Assembly: GCA_017618195.1 (NCBI GenBank)
Contig: JAFZUW010000046.1
Coordinates: 54,702 to 118,701, forward strand
DNA: 64,000 nt
Reading direction: 5' to 3'
DNA from: Lachnospiraceae bacterium
GTDB lineage: Bacteria; Bacillota; Clostridia; Lachnospirales; Lachnospiraceae
The notes below the pieces were generated by a model. It had not been told where the DNA came from. It searched no databases and was given only the letters and a program-made list of their open reading frames with translations. A program made the position numbers and the translations under genes. Positions within the stretch are counted from its first letter, which is position 1. Each line of letters starts with the position of its first letter. Shown piece after piece: positions 17,900 to 26,955 of this stretch.

Positions 17900-19567
17900 T
17901 CAGAAATCTTTTCTGTTCTCGCTCTTCGTGCGGACGTTTCCGTCCTTTGCGGAGCGAAGCGTCAATATGTAACTGTTGTTGGCTTTCAACGTAAACTTGT
18001 CGCTGCTTTCCGTGGACTGCAGTCTTTCGTATACCGCATTCGATCCGAACATTTCCTTCTCGCCGTACCACTCACCGTCGCCGTATGCGACTTTGATCAC
18101 ATAATCGCCCGCCGGAAGTTTCACCGTGTAGTTTCCGCCCTTCTGGATGAATACCGTGCTCACGAGGATTTCCTCGCCGTTCTTCACGACGTAAAGCTTA
18201 ATGTAGTTGTAGTTTCCGTCATTGGTCGGCGGCTGGATTTTCAGAGAAACGTTTCCGGTCGAATACGCTCCGTTCTTGTATAGTTCCTTCGTCGAAGGCG
18301 TGTTCTGTACGCAGGAGTTCATGTAGCTCTTCGCATTCTCATAGTCTCCGAGCGATTTGAACTTGTTGTAAGCGCTGTAAAACATCTGGTCGCGGTACAG
18401 CTCAAGCGCTTCCGCGTAGGCGGCGCCGTTGCTGCATTCCTTTACGAGCGCATTATAGTTTTCGATCGTCTTGCCCTCGGCGCTGTTTAAAAGCTCAAGA
18501 GCCTCCGTGTACTTCTTCGCTCCGATGTATTCGCGGATCTTCGCATGGGCAATTGCCTCTTTGCACTTTGCCTCTACCTTGTACATGTCGGGATTGCTTC
18601 CGGCTTCGTCGAGCTTCTTAAGCGCTTCTTCGTATTTGCCGGCATCCGCAAGCGCTACCGCGTCCTCAAATGCGACCGCGTAATTGCACTGCGTAAGGAG
18701 GTCTGCCGAATCCTTGAAGTCCGGCTGTTCCTCGAGAATTGCCTTGGCCGCACGGTAGTCTCTGTCCGCCATTGCCTGCACCGCTTCATCGTAACGGATG
18801 CCGCGTTCCGCATAGGCCAGCATCTTCTCGGAATCGTCATAGTTTCCGAGATCGCGGAATATGTCGGCCGCCTTATCATACCGGCCTTCTTCGATTGCCT
18901 TGGCGCCCTTGTTGTAGCGTTCGATCCGGTCCTGTTCCTTCATGTACGGAATGCCGACGAAGACGAACACCGCAACCGCCGCGCATGCAAGTACGAGAAA
19001 CGATACGGTAAGAATGATCGCAATCTTCACGCCTTTTTCTTTCTTCTTCTGCCTCGATAAAGGCGTTTCCGCTCCGTACGGAGCAAGTTCTCCCTGCAAT
19101 TGAACGCCCGTATAGGACTCCGGCATTTCTCCGAACGCAGGCTCCGAATAGGCTGCGGCTGCGGGCATCACGGCCGGGAATGTCCTCTCGGCTATTCCGG
19201 CAAATGCCTCAAGACGCGATTCCTGCATGCTGCCTTCCTGCTGCAGTCCTTCGGGCGTATACACAAGCCCGTTCTTCAAAGTAATCTGCTTTTCAAGCAC
19301 GCATCCGTCGGCTTCCGAATAAAGAAAAAACGTCTCGTTGGTCCACTCTCCGCAGATTGTGAAAGTCCTTCCTTCCTTAACGGAGATGATCGCTGACTGA
19401 AAGCCGGGACGGTCTCCCTGCGGGGCAAACCGGATGAATCCGCCTTCCTTGAATACGGCATCAACAACCTCCGTGCCGTACCACCGGCCGAATAAACCCT
19501 TGTCCGTCAGCAGAGTCCATGCGTTCTCCGCAGAACAATTCATTTTTCTGTTCACACACAGATCCAT
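17900..19567 (-). CDS. START-like domain, membrane helix and TPR-repeat protein
   Basis: A 555-residue protein. Residues 1-105 resemble an SRPBCC/AHSA1-type domain (NCSAENAWTLLTDKGLFGRWYG, then GDRPGFQSAIISVKEGRTF). After a flexible region, RQKKKEKGVK (172-181) precedes one membrane helix (about 181-208), so the first part should be cytoplasmic and the rest outside. Residues 218-440 hold about six TPR-like repeats (KAIEEGRYDKAADIFRDLG and similar), and a beta-rich C-terminal domain follows (about 445-555). The combination is unusual. AGGAGG lies 8 bases before the ATG at 19567. Part of a four-gene operon with an XRE regulator. Confidence 0.82.
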   Translation of the reverse strand: MDLCVNRKMNCSAENAWTLLTDKGLFGRWYGTEVVDAVFKEGGFIRFAPQGDRPGFQSAIISVKEGRTFTICGEWTNETFFLYSEADGCVLEKQITLKNGLVYTPEGLQQEGSMQESRLEAFAGIAERTFPAVMPAAAAYSEPAFGEMPESYTGVQLQGELAPYGAETPLSRQKKKEKGVKIAIILTVSFLVLACAAVAVFVFVGIPYMKEQDRIERYNKGAKAIEEGRYDKAADIFRDLGNYDDSEKMLAYAERGIRYDEAVQAMADRDYRAAKAILEEQPDFKDSADLLTQCNYAVAFEDAVALADAGKYEEALKKLDEAGSNPDMYKVEAKCKEAIAHAKIREYIGAKKYTEALELLNSAEGKTIENYNALVKECSNGAAYAEALELYRDQMFYSAYNKFKSLGDYENAKSYMNSCVQNTPSTKELYKNGAYSTGNVSLKIQPPTNDGNYNYIKLYVVKNGEEILVSTVFIQKGGNYTVKLPAGDYVIKVAYGDGEWYGEKEMFGSNAVYERLQSTESSDKFTLKANNSYILTLRSAKDGNVRTKSENRKDF

Positions 19568-19588
19568 ACCATCAACCTCCTTGTCCGG

Positions 19589-20407
19589 TTAATCTGCCGC
19601 CGGCGCCTCCGGCTCGGCAAGCTTCTGAAATGCGGGAGTCGTATCATACGGGAACCAGTATTTGCCCGCACGGATAAACACCTGCGTGATCTGAAGTTCA
19701 ATAACGCCCGTTTCCGCAAAGTATGTCTTGTTGTTCGCCTGACGGGTAAGCCGGTCACGATAAGTGAGCACTGCCTGCAGCTCCTTCACGTCAGGCATGA
19801 GTTCCGTCTCCTGCTGCACCGTAAATGCCTTGACCGGTCCGCTCTGCATCCAGCCGGCCTTTTTGAGTTCCGCCGCCTTCTCCTCCGCGGCTTCGCTCAT
19901 CGCGGTTCTGAGCGCGGTTACGTAGCCGCCGTAATAATCGGGGTTGAACTGCGTTTCCTTCGGCATAACGCGCTTCATCGTGGATTCGGCAAATGCAAGC
20001 TTGCCGAAACGCTCGCCGTTCGTGTCCTCGCCCATTAAAGAGACCATCCACATCCACTTCATGGCCGCATCGGCGGTCTTCTTACGCGCGGGACGGAACA
20101 GCATAAACAGATTGTAAAATGCGAAGATAATTGCGATCGGCGGAACGACATAACCGAGTCCGTATCCGAAGAAGATCACGCCCGGCCCTACGAAATGTTT
20201 GATAACCCACCGGCCTACGAAGAACCCGACTACGGCGATCACGCATCCGGCGAAGAACCATTTGATGTCCTCCATCACCTCCGCTTCACCCGGATGCCCT
20301 GCTCCGAATGTGAACGTCTTTGCGTGCTCCGCCTCCTGCGGTTCCGGTCTTCTGCCCTGCACGCGGAAAATGATATTGTTTCCGGTCTTCTTCTCTTCCT
20401 GTTCCAT
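19589..20407 (-). CDS. Membrane protein of the XRE operon
   Basis: A 272-residue protein with a hydrophilic N-terminus (1-48), two membrane helices (about 49-69 and 76-104), then a basic stretch RPARKKTADAAMKW and a soluble C-terminal domain of about 160 residues (VQQETELMPDVKELQAVL, GVIELQITQVFIRAGKYW). I do not recognise the family. GGAGGAAAG precedes the ATG. It lies 10 bases after the XRE gene and 21 before the START/TPR gene, so the products probably work together at the membrane. Confidence 0.78.
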   Translation of the reverse strand: MEQEEKKTGNNIIFRVQGRRPEPQEAEHAKTFTFGAGHPGEAEVMEDIKWFFAGCVIAVVGFFVGRWVIKHFVGPGVIFFGYGLGYVVPPIAIIFAFYNLFMLFRPARKKTADAAMKWMWMVSLMGEDTNGERFGKLAFAESTMKRVMPKETQFNPDYYGGYVTALRTAMSEAAEEKAAELKKAGWMQSGPVKAFTVQQETELMPDVKELQAVLTYRDRLTRQANNKTYFAETGVIELQITQVFIRAGKYWFPYDTTPAFQKLAEPEAPAAD

Positions 20408-20417
20408 GTCTTTCCTC

Positions 20418-21944
20418 CTATTCCTTCTGTTCCCGCTCCATCGACTGATCGATCTCGCGGATGATGCTTTGTAAAATGGAAATCACGTATGCGCGGTTGC
20501 TGAGGCTCCCCGTTCCGCGTTTCCAGATGGTTTCGAAGTGTTCCTGGAATTCCTTGATCAATGCGGCGTGTCCGGACTGGCACATGATCGGCGTTTCGCC
20601 GTTCCAGTCATTGATCGCGACGCTTTGGTTCTCCTTTACGTGCCAGCAGTTGCTGCTGTGCAGCTCCGGCAGCTCATCTAAGATCAAAAGCGAGAAATTC
20701 GGATACCGGTTCAGATAATCGATGTATCCCGAAAGGATATCCCGGCATCCTTCGATGTCCAGGTCGAAGTATGCGGTCGTAAGGAAATACACGCCCGCCA
20801 TCCGGCATTTGCGTTCCTTAACGATCGTCTTAAGGCGCTTTAAGGATATGATCTCGCGGCACGGCATTCCGTTCTGGAGCGTTGCCTCGAACGAATCGTT
20901 GAAGCGGCGGTACTCGTTGCATTTCCACGCATACTCGTTATCGTCGCGGTTGTTCTTGCGAAGCACCTTGCAGTATGCCTCGAAGGACATGTACATCGGG
21001 TTGATGCTGTCCTTCACGACGCACAGGGCGCCGGGCACGCAGTACTCGCAGTACAGTACCTCGATCATCGTCCGCAGATACTCGTCGTTATAGAAGTTAA
21101 ACATCGACTGCGAGTAGCGGTAGGTTGCATCGAAGCTCTGTCCGAGCTCTCTTACGAAATCCGCGTTGCGGACAAATGCGCCGATCGGATGCGCCGCTCC
21201 TACGGGCGTCTCGGTCACGATCACCGCCTTGCTGTTCCGGAATATGCAGAACATCTGATCCGCCACATTTCTCGTGGCGCCGAAGAACGTATAAAAGCGC
21301 ATCGTTCCGGCAACCATCTCGCCCATATACGTCTGCACGATCTTGCTCAGATGCCTCGTATCCCCGGAAACGCCGATCACGATATTTATGGTAAACGAAC
21401 GTCCGGAAAGAACCTCGTGAAGCATTCCCGCAAATACCGGGTCGGTAAACGTGCCGAGCCGGTCGCTCGTAAGAAAGATGTCCACCTGCTCTCCGTCCGG
21501 AACCTCCCGGAATTCCGCAAGCATCGCATCGGTGATCGGAAGGATTCCGTATTTCAGGTCGTTGTCCTTCTCGCATTCCTTCGCTTCCTCCGCAGGCTCC
21601 TCGCCTTCGTAGGCTTCACCCCCATTGTCCGCAGGCACCTCACCGTCCGACGAGATCCAAAGAACCAGGTTCCGTTTCATCGCAAGAACCGAATTCATGC
21701 CTTCCGACAATCCGAATTGCGCGAACTGATCCCTGAGCCAGTCGATTCTTTCAACCGTATCCGCTTTGGTCAGCAGAAACTCCGCGATGTCCTCCGCCTG
21801 CTTGCTCTTCTGCTTCAGCTTGCGGTTGCCGGATATGTACCGGCTGATCAGCGAAGGGTCGATTCCGGTAGCTTTCGCGAGATCCAGATTGGTCAGCTGG
21901 AATGTCGATAATACTGTCTTCAGATTACTGCTTATCCCTGTCAC
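20418..21944 (-). CDS. XRE-family regulator with a large unknown C-terminal domain
   Basis: A 508-residue protein. Residues 1-60 form a lambda-repressor-type helix-turn-helix (LDLAKATGIDPSLISRYISG). After an acidic linker (about 105-125, EGEEPAEEAKECEKD) comes a roughly 360-residue soluble domain that I cannot assign; it holds several Cys residues and the strand VVFIVTE-like segments. It begins at a GTG (21942-21944) with GGGAGG upstream. A consensus promoter and two palindromes lie just before it, so autoregulation is likely. First gene of an operon with three envelope-protein genes, which suggests it senses or controls an envelope state. Confidence 0.82.
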   Translation of the reverse strand: MTGISSNLKTVLSTFQLTNLDLAKATGIDPSLISRYISGNRKLKQKSKQAEDIAEFLLTKADTVERIDWLRDQFAQFGLSEGMNSVLAMKRNLVLWISSDGEVPADNGGEAYEGEEPAEEAKECEKDNDLKYGILPITDAMLAEFREVPDGEQVDIFLTSDRLGTFTDPVFAGMLHEVLSGRSFTINIVIGVSGDTRHLSKIVQTYMGEMVAGTMRFYTFFGATRNVADQMFCIFRNSKAVIVTETPVGAAHPIGAFVRNADFVRELGQSFDATYRYSQSMFNFYNDEYLRTMIEVLYCEYCVPGALCVVKDSINPMYMSFEAYCKVLRKNNRDDNEYAWKCNEYRRFNDSFEATLQNGMPCREIISLKRLKTIVKERKCRMAGVYFLTTAYFDLDIEGCRDILSGYIDYLNRYPNFSLLILDELPELHSSNCWHVKENQSVAINDWNGETPIMCQSGHAALIKEFQEHFETIWKRGTGSLSNRAYVISILQSIIREIDQSMEREQKE

Positions 21945-21960
21945 AGTGCTGCCTCCCCAA

Positions 21961-21997
21961 TTGGCATTGCCAAATTGTCATATGTGTCATTGACAAT
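21961..21997. promoter_or_regulatory. Operator candidates: two inverted repeats in the XRE leader
   Basis: TTGGCATTGCCAA (21961-21973) is a perfect 13-base palindrome, and ATTGTCA ... TGACAAT (21974-21980 and 21991-21997) is a second inverted repeat. Both sit between the -10 box and the GTG start. This is the expected place for an autoregulatory repressor to bind. Confidence 0.5.
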
Positions 21998-22026
21998 ATT
22001 ATAGGATATTCGATAATACTTGTCAA
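21998..22026 (-). promoter_or_regulatory. Consensus promoter of the XRE operon
   Basis: Minus strand TTGACA (22021-22026) and TATAAT (21998-22003) are both perfect and are 17 bases apart. The operator candidates lie directly downstream, consistent with a strong promoter under repression. Confidence 0.82.
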
Positions 22027-22050
22027 TTCCATTCCGGAAAATGTGCAGAA

Positions 22051-22091
22051 GAAAACCGCAGAAGCCTGTTATTCACAGTTCCTTCTGCGGT
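22051..22091 (-). terminator. Terminator after the DJ-1 gene
   Basis: Minus strand: ACCGCAGAAGG ... CTTCTGCGGT with a loop of about 17 bases, followed by TTTTCTTC. It lies 120 bases past the DJ-1 stop and just before the XRE promoter, so it separates the two units. Confidence 0.75.
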
Positions 22092-22212
22092 CTTTGACAA
22101 ATTCAGTTGCATTTTAAACAGATTATTTCTGACACTGTCCGGACCTCCATCTGCACGGGATCCGTTCCGGCATGTTCGCCCGTCCTTCCGTCGGTATCGA
22201 AACGGCTAAGCT

Positions 22213-22767
22213 CTACCATTCTCCCGGGAACTGGATTCCCGTTCCGACACGATTTGCCTCGTCCTCGGAGAAAACGGAAAGGAGCTTTAATGCGAACGGA
22301 ATCGCAACTCCCATTCCTTTGCCGGTAATGAACTTTCCGTCCTGAACGACTGCCTCGCCGGTTGCATTTGCGCCGAGAAGCTTATCTTCAAATCCCGGAT
22401 AACAGGTTGCCCTGCGTCCTTTAAGAAGGCCGTTCATTCCGAGCACGCTCGGCGCCGCGCAGATCGCGGTAATGTATTTCTCCGCATCGCGGTATTCCAT
22501 CAAAAGGTTGCGCAGTCCTTCGTGAGCCATCAGCGCGTTGGTTCCCTTCAGTCCGCCGGGAAGCACGAGCATGTCGCCGTCCGAAAGCGCGTCTTCATCA
22601 AACAGTATGTCGGCACTGAACGGAATATTGTGAGAACCGAAGATCTCCTTCTTGCCGGTCACGGACACCGTAACGGTTTCCACGCCGCCTCTTCTCAAAA
22701 TATCCACTACGCTGAGTGCTTCGATCTCTTCCACGCCGTTTGCCAGGAAAACATATACTTTAGCCAT
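22213..22767 (-). CDS. DJ-1/PfpI family protein (YajL/ThiJ type)
   Basis: A 184-residue protein of the DJ-1 family. The conserved cysteine is Cys103 (ITAICAAPSVLG) and the partner glutamate is Glu16 (NGVEEIEALSV). Members act as redox-sensitive chaperones, deglycase-like or glyoxalase-like enzymes; the substrate here is not determinable. The start at 22767 (MAKVYVFLANGVEE) is the family start; a longer in-frame extension lacks an RBS. Stands alone, with a terminator downstream. Confidence 0.93.
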   Translation of the reverse strand: MAKVYVFLANGVEEIEALSVVDILRRGGVETVTVSVTGKKEIFGSHNIPFSADILFDEDALSDGDMLVLPGGLKGTNALMAHEGLRNLLMEYRDAEKYITAICAAPSVLGMNGLLKGRRATCYPGFEDKLLGANATGEAVVQDGKFITGKGMGVAIPFALKLLSVFSEDEANRVGTGIQFPGEW

Positions 22768-22883
22768 AGAATTTCTCCCTTCAAAACTGCCTTTCTGTCG
22801 CAATTTTCGGCAATTCTAACACATTTTCCGGGAAAATGCAATAGAATTGTCTTGTGTCACCCGATGTCGTATCTTCTCTTTTT

Positions 22884-22917
22884 AAAAAAGAAAAACGGCA
22901 GGGTCACCCCCGCCGTC
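22884..22917 (-). terminator. Terminator after the DUF6171 gene
   Basis: ACGGCGGGGGTGACCCTGCCGT stem followed by TTTTTCTTTTTT on the minus strand, 22 bases past the stop of the small Cys-rich gene. Strong intrinsic terminator. Confidence 0.88.
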
Positions 22918-22938
22918 TGATGAATCATAAAATGCGCT

Positions 22939-23193
22939 TTACCATAAACCGCACGGGCATTCCGACGAAGTCTTTCCTGCCCGGTACAGAACAAAGCAGC
23001 CGCACACGGCGCAAAGCCCGTTCTGCAGGCGGGAACAGGTTTCACATACGTCAAGCCGTTCACGGTAAAGCGGATCCGGAGTGCGCTCCTCCTCGGGAAG
23101 CGCCTCCAGATATCCGTTGATCATATCCATTATCCTGTCCTTGTCAACGCCCTCAAACAGGCATCGGCGGCAGGGAATCTCAGCTGTATCCAT
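22939..23193 (-). CDS. DUF6171 family Cys-rich small protein
   Basis: An 84-residue protein with nine cysteines: C8-x2-C11 in the N-terminal part, C50-x2-C53, C61-x2-C64-x-C66 and C79-x-C81 near the end (VCETCSRLQNGLCAVCGCFV). The pattern matches DUF6171, probably a zinc-binding domain, function unknown. It follows the arabinofuranosidase gene by 44 bases and is followed by a strong terminator, so the two may be cotranscribed; there is no evident functional link. Confidence 0.82.
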   Translation of the reverse strand: MDTAEIPCRRCLFEGVDKDRIMDMINGYLEALPEEERTPDPLYRERLDVCETCSRLQNGLCAVCGCFVLYRAGKTSSECPCGLW

Positions 23194-23237
23194 AGTTCTT
23201 CGAACCAGGCTTATACGCCTGCTTTCCGCTTCGGTGT

Positions 23238-24719
23238 TTACTTCTTAAAGGAAACCGTTACAACGCTGCACGGGGGCAGTACGATCTCCGCGTTCTTTCC
23301 GGAAAGCTTCACGCCGTCATAAGCCTTATCGAAAACGCGGTCCGGTGCGTCAAATGTGTTGAAATCGCCCATCGCACCCGTCAGAATGCGTGCCTCATAC
23401 GAACCGAAAGCATCGTCGATGTCCGTATTGATGGTGTAGGATTCGTTCGGATTTGCATTGCTCAGGGTTACGAAAAGACTGTCATCCTTAACGGAAGCAG
23501 ATGCGGAAACGTCGGTATAGGAAATACCGTTGTGGTCCGCCGTCGTATCTTCCAGAACGGATTCCGCAAGCGCCGCTTCCTGATGCGGCTTATACATGCG
23601 GAATACGTAGTAGGTAGGAGTCTTCAGCATTTTGGAGCCTTCCGTCAGAACAACGGACTGCAGAACGTTTACAACCTGAGCGATGTTGGCCATTACGATG
23701 CGGTCCGCATGACGGTTGAAGATGTTCAGGTTAATGGATGCAACGATTGCATCCCGGATCGTATTCTGCTGATACAAAAAGCCCGGATTGGTGCCCTCCT
23801 CAACGTTATACCAGCAGCCCCACTCGTCAACCGCAAGGCCGATCTTATGCTCGGGATCGTAACGGTCCATTACGGCAAGGTGGTCCATAATGATCGGCTC
23901 CATCTTCTGTGTCTCACGGATCGTCTCGTTGTAAAGGTTCTCATCGAAACCGGTAGCGGGTCCTTTGTCCTCCCAGCGGCCGGTCGGTACGGTATAAAAA
24001 TGAAGGCTGATCGCACTTGCGATCATCGGATTCAGCATCGACATGAGCTTGTCGGTCCATGCGGTGTCGCCGCCGTTCGGGCCGCAGGCAACCTTAAACA
24101 GCTTGTTGTCGCCGTAGTTCTTGCAGAACTGCTGGAACTGGCGGTACTGGTTCGCATAATACTCGGGCGTCATGAATCCGCCGCAGCCCCAGTTTTCGTT
24201 ACCGATGCCGAGGTATTTGAGGTGCCACGGCTTCTCGCGGCCGTTCTTCTTACGAAGGTCGGTCATCGGAGATACGTTGTCGCTCGTCATGTATTCGATC
24301 CACTCGGACATCTCGCGTACGGTGCCGCTTCCGACATTGCCGCTGATGTAAGGCTCGCAGCCGATCTGGTCGCACAGCTCCATGAACTCGTGCGTACCGA
24401 AGCTGTTATCCTCGGTCACGCCGCCCCAGTTCGTGTTGATCATCTTCACACGGCTTTCCTTCGGTCCGATACCGTTCATCCAGTGATACTCGTCGGCAAA
24501 GCATCCGCCCGGCCAGCGGAGTACGGGAATACCCATATCCTTCAGCGCGTCAACGACGTCGTTACGCATACCCTTGGTGTTCGGGATGTCGGAATCCTCG
24601 CCGACATAGATGCCGTTATAGATGCATCGTCCGAGATGCTCCGAAAAATGTCCGTAAATCTCTTTCTTGATCGTTGCTCCCTTTTGGGATGTTTTAATGC
24701 TCAGTTTCTTGTTAATCAA
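23238..24719 (-). CDS. Alpha-L-arabinofuranosidase, GH51 family
   Basis: A 493-residue cytoplasmic glycosidase that removes terminal arabinofuranose from arabino-oligosaccharides. The acid/base is Glu175 in [11 protein letters not shown] and the nucleophile is Glu299 in VDEWGCWY, matching clan GH-A GH51 retaining enzymes. The N-terminal stretch ending [17 protein letters not shown] and the C-terminal beta-sandwich (about 380-493, ending VVTVSFKK) are usual for the family. No signal peptide, so its substrate must be imported. A weak promoter lies upstream. No sugar transporter lies adjacent. Confidence 0.95.
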   Translation of the reverse strand: MINKKLSIKTSQKGATIKKEIYGHFSEHLGRCIYNGIYVGEDSDIPNTKGMRNDVVDALKDMGIPVLRWPGGCFADEYHWMNGIGPKESRVKMINTNWGGVTEDNSFGTHEFMELCDQIGCEPYISGNVGSGTVREMSEWIEYMTSDNVSPMTDLRKKNGREKPWHLKYLGIGNENWGCGGFMTPEYYANQYRQFQQFCKNYGDNKLFKVACGPNGGDTAWTDKLMSMLNPMIASAISLHFYTVPTGRWEDKGPATGFDENLYNETIRETQKMEPIIMDHLAVMDRYDPEHKIGLAVDEWGCWYNVEEGTNPGFLYQQNTIRDAIVASINLNIFNRHADRIVMANIAQVVNVLQSVVLTEGSKMLKTPTYYVFRMYKPHQEAALAESVLEDTTADHNGISYTDVSASASVKDDSLFVTLSNANPNESYTINTDIDDAFGSYEARILTGAMGDFNTFDAPDRVFDKAYDGVKLSGKNAEIVLPPCSVVTVSFKK

Positions 24720-24745
24720 GGGAAATCCTCCTTTAACGCATTGAT

Positions 24746-24774
24746 ATTTTAATTGTAATTGCCATTCTGCTCAA
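24746..24774 (-). promoter_or_regulatory. Putative promoter of the arabinofuranosidase gene
   Basis: TTGAGC and TAAAAT with a 17-base spacer on the minus strand, about 27 bases upstream of the ATG, followed by AAAGGAGG. The leader upstream contains nothing else I can name. Confidence 0.4.
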
Positions 24775-24974
24775 ATACAATGGTTTTTTCGATAATGATA
24801 CGGCTTATTCCTCATGTATATCTCACACTTGTTGTTTCCGTCTTTGCGTGACAGGATTGACATAAATCTTTCGCATTCCGACACGATATGTTGTCTTTTC
24901 CTTTCCCTTATTTCCTCAGCCGGTAAAACTCAGCATTAATACCACAATACATAAGCAAAGAACTATTATTTTTT

Positions 24975-26831
24975 TCACTTCCCCGTTGTATCGGAGCCGT
25001 TCTTACGTTTCTTTAGGTACACGGCAAGGCATGCAATAAAAGCGGCCAGGCACGCGCCGACAGGTAAAATGACATAGATCGGCTTGAACGAGGTTTTGTC
25101 TGTCTGCTTTCCGCCTTTTGAAGGGACCTCGGTCGGTACGGCTGTGGGTTCCTCTGTCGGGATCTCGGTCGGCTTAACGGTCGGCGTCGGAGTCGGTATC
25201 GGGGTCGGGGTAGGCTCAGGAATCTTTTCAAAAACCACACGGACCGAAATATCGTCGTTCATTTTCACATAGCTGGTTCCTGCCTCTTCCGACGGTGTGC
25301 CCTTCAGATACAGAACATCCTTGAGCCGGTAGCCTTTATCGGGCGTTATATTGAGATACAGTACCGTATTCTTAAGGAACCGGTTTCCTTCCGCGGGGAT
25401 AAACGGAAACTGGGTGCCTTCGATATTCAAAGCGATTGTTCCGTTATCAAAGGTACGAACAGACGAGATACCGTAAGCGCATCTGGAATCCAGTGATCCC
25501 CACATATAGGTGAACATGTAGTTGTCGGTTTCCTGCTCATATACGGCGGCTGTTCCGCCCTCCTCAACCTCCATCGTGAACGTGTGATAAACCGGCTTCT
25601 TGGGACATACGAAGGTAAGCGAATGTTTTATCCCGTCGCCGTTAGCCGGAATCGTGTAGGATTTTCCGAGGCTGCAGGTATCCAAAACCACGATCACGGA
25701 CCGGTCGGAAGCGACCCTAAGGTCCGGCTTTCCGTTCTTATCGATATCAAAGTATCCCGGCTTATCCGGCATCTCATAAGACTTGATCGTGTCGACAACC
25801 GCATCCATCCCCTCTTTCGTATAGTAAGGGCTAATAATGATTCCCTTGCTCAGGTCAACCGAATATGCCGGCGTATCAAACTTGAGTATGACCGGATAAA
25901 ACGGACCGGAGGTATAACCCGGCATCTTGTATTCCTGCGGCACGCTGTGAATCGGAGTGCACCCGAGTGCACTGGTCGACTTCCACGGACTCACATACAC
26001 ATCATAGGTTCCGTCACCGTCGAGATCAATATACGACTCCGTTTCATCATAAGCCGCATTTTTACCGAGTGCCTCATAAAAGCAGCTGCTCTCTCCGTTA
26101 TACTGATCAAAGACGCTCCACTCCGGCATTCCGTTATCAAGATCCCCGGTTCTGAGCGTAATGGTAAGAGGTGTCTGATTCTTTATGACGGCGGAGATCT
26201 TCACATCGTGTGCAGGCATAATAAAAGATTTGACCATCTGATCTTCCCTCGGCGGAAAATGAAACTCATCAGACTTCCATTCCGCCACGTAACGCCCTTG
26301 ATAAGTATCCGCCATAAGGAGCAGATGCGTTCCCGGAGCGGCGGATGTAACCTTATGCAGGATTTTTTGATTGTTTTCGTCCCACTCTGTCGTATATGCA
26401 TATCCGCCGGAAACCGAAACCTTATACGCATTCTTTACATCCGCATTTCTGACGCGAAACGTTACGGACCGGAACGGATCTGCCTCGGTTCCGTTGATGG
26501 TTATCTCCCCGTTGACACTGCCGCCGGGAAGCGGATAGAAAACTCCGTCGCTGCTTCCGTACATTCTCGGGCTGTAATCAACGACGGCGACATCCGGTGT
26601 TCCGTCTTTGTCAAGATCTATCTGCCCATCGGTAAAATATTCAAAGATACCGCTGAGTCCCTCCTCTTCCGCAGGCCTTATAAACTTGAGATAGTAATAT
26701 CCCGAGGTCAGGTCGATCACAAAATCACGTTTTTCCTGCGGTTCCTCCGGTTCTTCCGCGGAAGCGGAAAGAACAAGACAGGAAACCATCAGACATACCA
26801 GAAGCCAAAGTCCCACACATTTCTTTCTCAT
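24975..26831 (-). CDS. Surface protein of the modular family (618 aa)
   Basis: A 618-residue surface protein with signal peptide (MRKKCVGLWLLVCLMVS), three DxDxDGxxD-type loops (IDLDKDGTPD, IDLDGDGTYD, FDIDKNGKPD), one SGGYA/SAAPG/FIMPAHDV repeat (about 145-225), a Thr/Pro linker (PTPTPIPTPTPT..., about 540-578), a membrane helix (about 585-606) and a basic tail (KKRKNGSD). The modules resemble divergent InlB B-repeats and EF-hand-like calcium loops. Function is unknown; it is likely to be exposed at the cell surface. Last of the contiguous group, 124 bases after the previous gene; RBS TTAGGAGAG precedes the start at 26831. Confidence 0.8.
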   Translation of the reverse strand: MRKKCVGLWLLVCLMVSCLVLSASAEEPEEPQEKRDFVIDLTSGYYYLKFIRPAEEEGLSGIFEYFTDGQIDLDKDGTPDVAVVDYSPRMYGSSDGVFYPLPGGSVNGEITINGTEADPFRSVTFRVRNADVKNAYKVSVSGGYAYTTEWDENNQKILHKVTSAAPGTHLLLMADTYQGRYVAEWKSDEFHFPPREDQMVKSFIMPAHDVKISAVIKNQTPLTITLRTGDLDNGMPEWSVFDQYNGESSCFYEALGKNAAYDETESYIDLDGDGTYDVYVSPWKSTSALGCTPIHSVPQEYKMPGYTSGPFYPVILKFDTPAYSVDLSKGIIISPYYTKEGMDAVVDTIKSYEMPDKPGYFDIDKNGKPDLRVASDRSVIVVLDTCSLGKSYTIPANGDGIKHSLTFVCPKKPVYHTFTMEVEEGGTAAVYEQETDNYMFTYMWGSLDSRCAYGISSVRTFDNGTIALNIEGTQFPFIPAEGNRFLKNTVLYLNITPDKGYRLKDVLYLKGTPSEEAGTSYVKMNDDISVRVVFEKIPEPTPTPIPTPTPTVKPTEIPTEEPTAVPTEVPSKGGKQTDKTSFKPIYVILPVGACLAAFIACLAVYLKKRKNGSDTTGK

Positions 26832-26955
26832 AATGTTTGCTCTCCTAACAATATCCATCTTTATTCAGCCCGGAAGCCGCCTTGTAAAGACGGCTCCGGA
26901 TCAGTATCCGTTTTCAAATCATCTGCGGATTGTTCCGCCTTCGCAATCCCCGGGA

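Noticed and set aside
24775-24900. c-di-GMP riboswitch-like string upstream of the arabinofuranosidase gene
   Set aside because: CACGCAAAGACGG resembles part of the GEMM core, but the GAAA tetraloop receptor and stems could not be found by eye.
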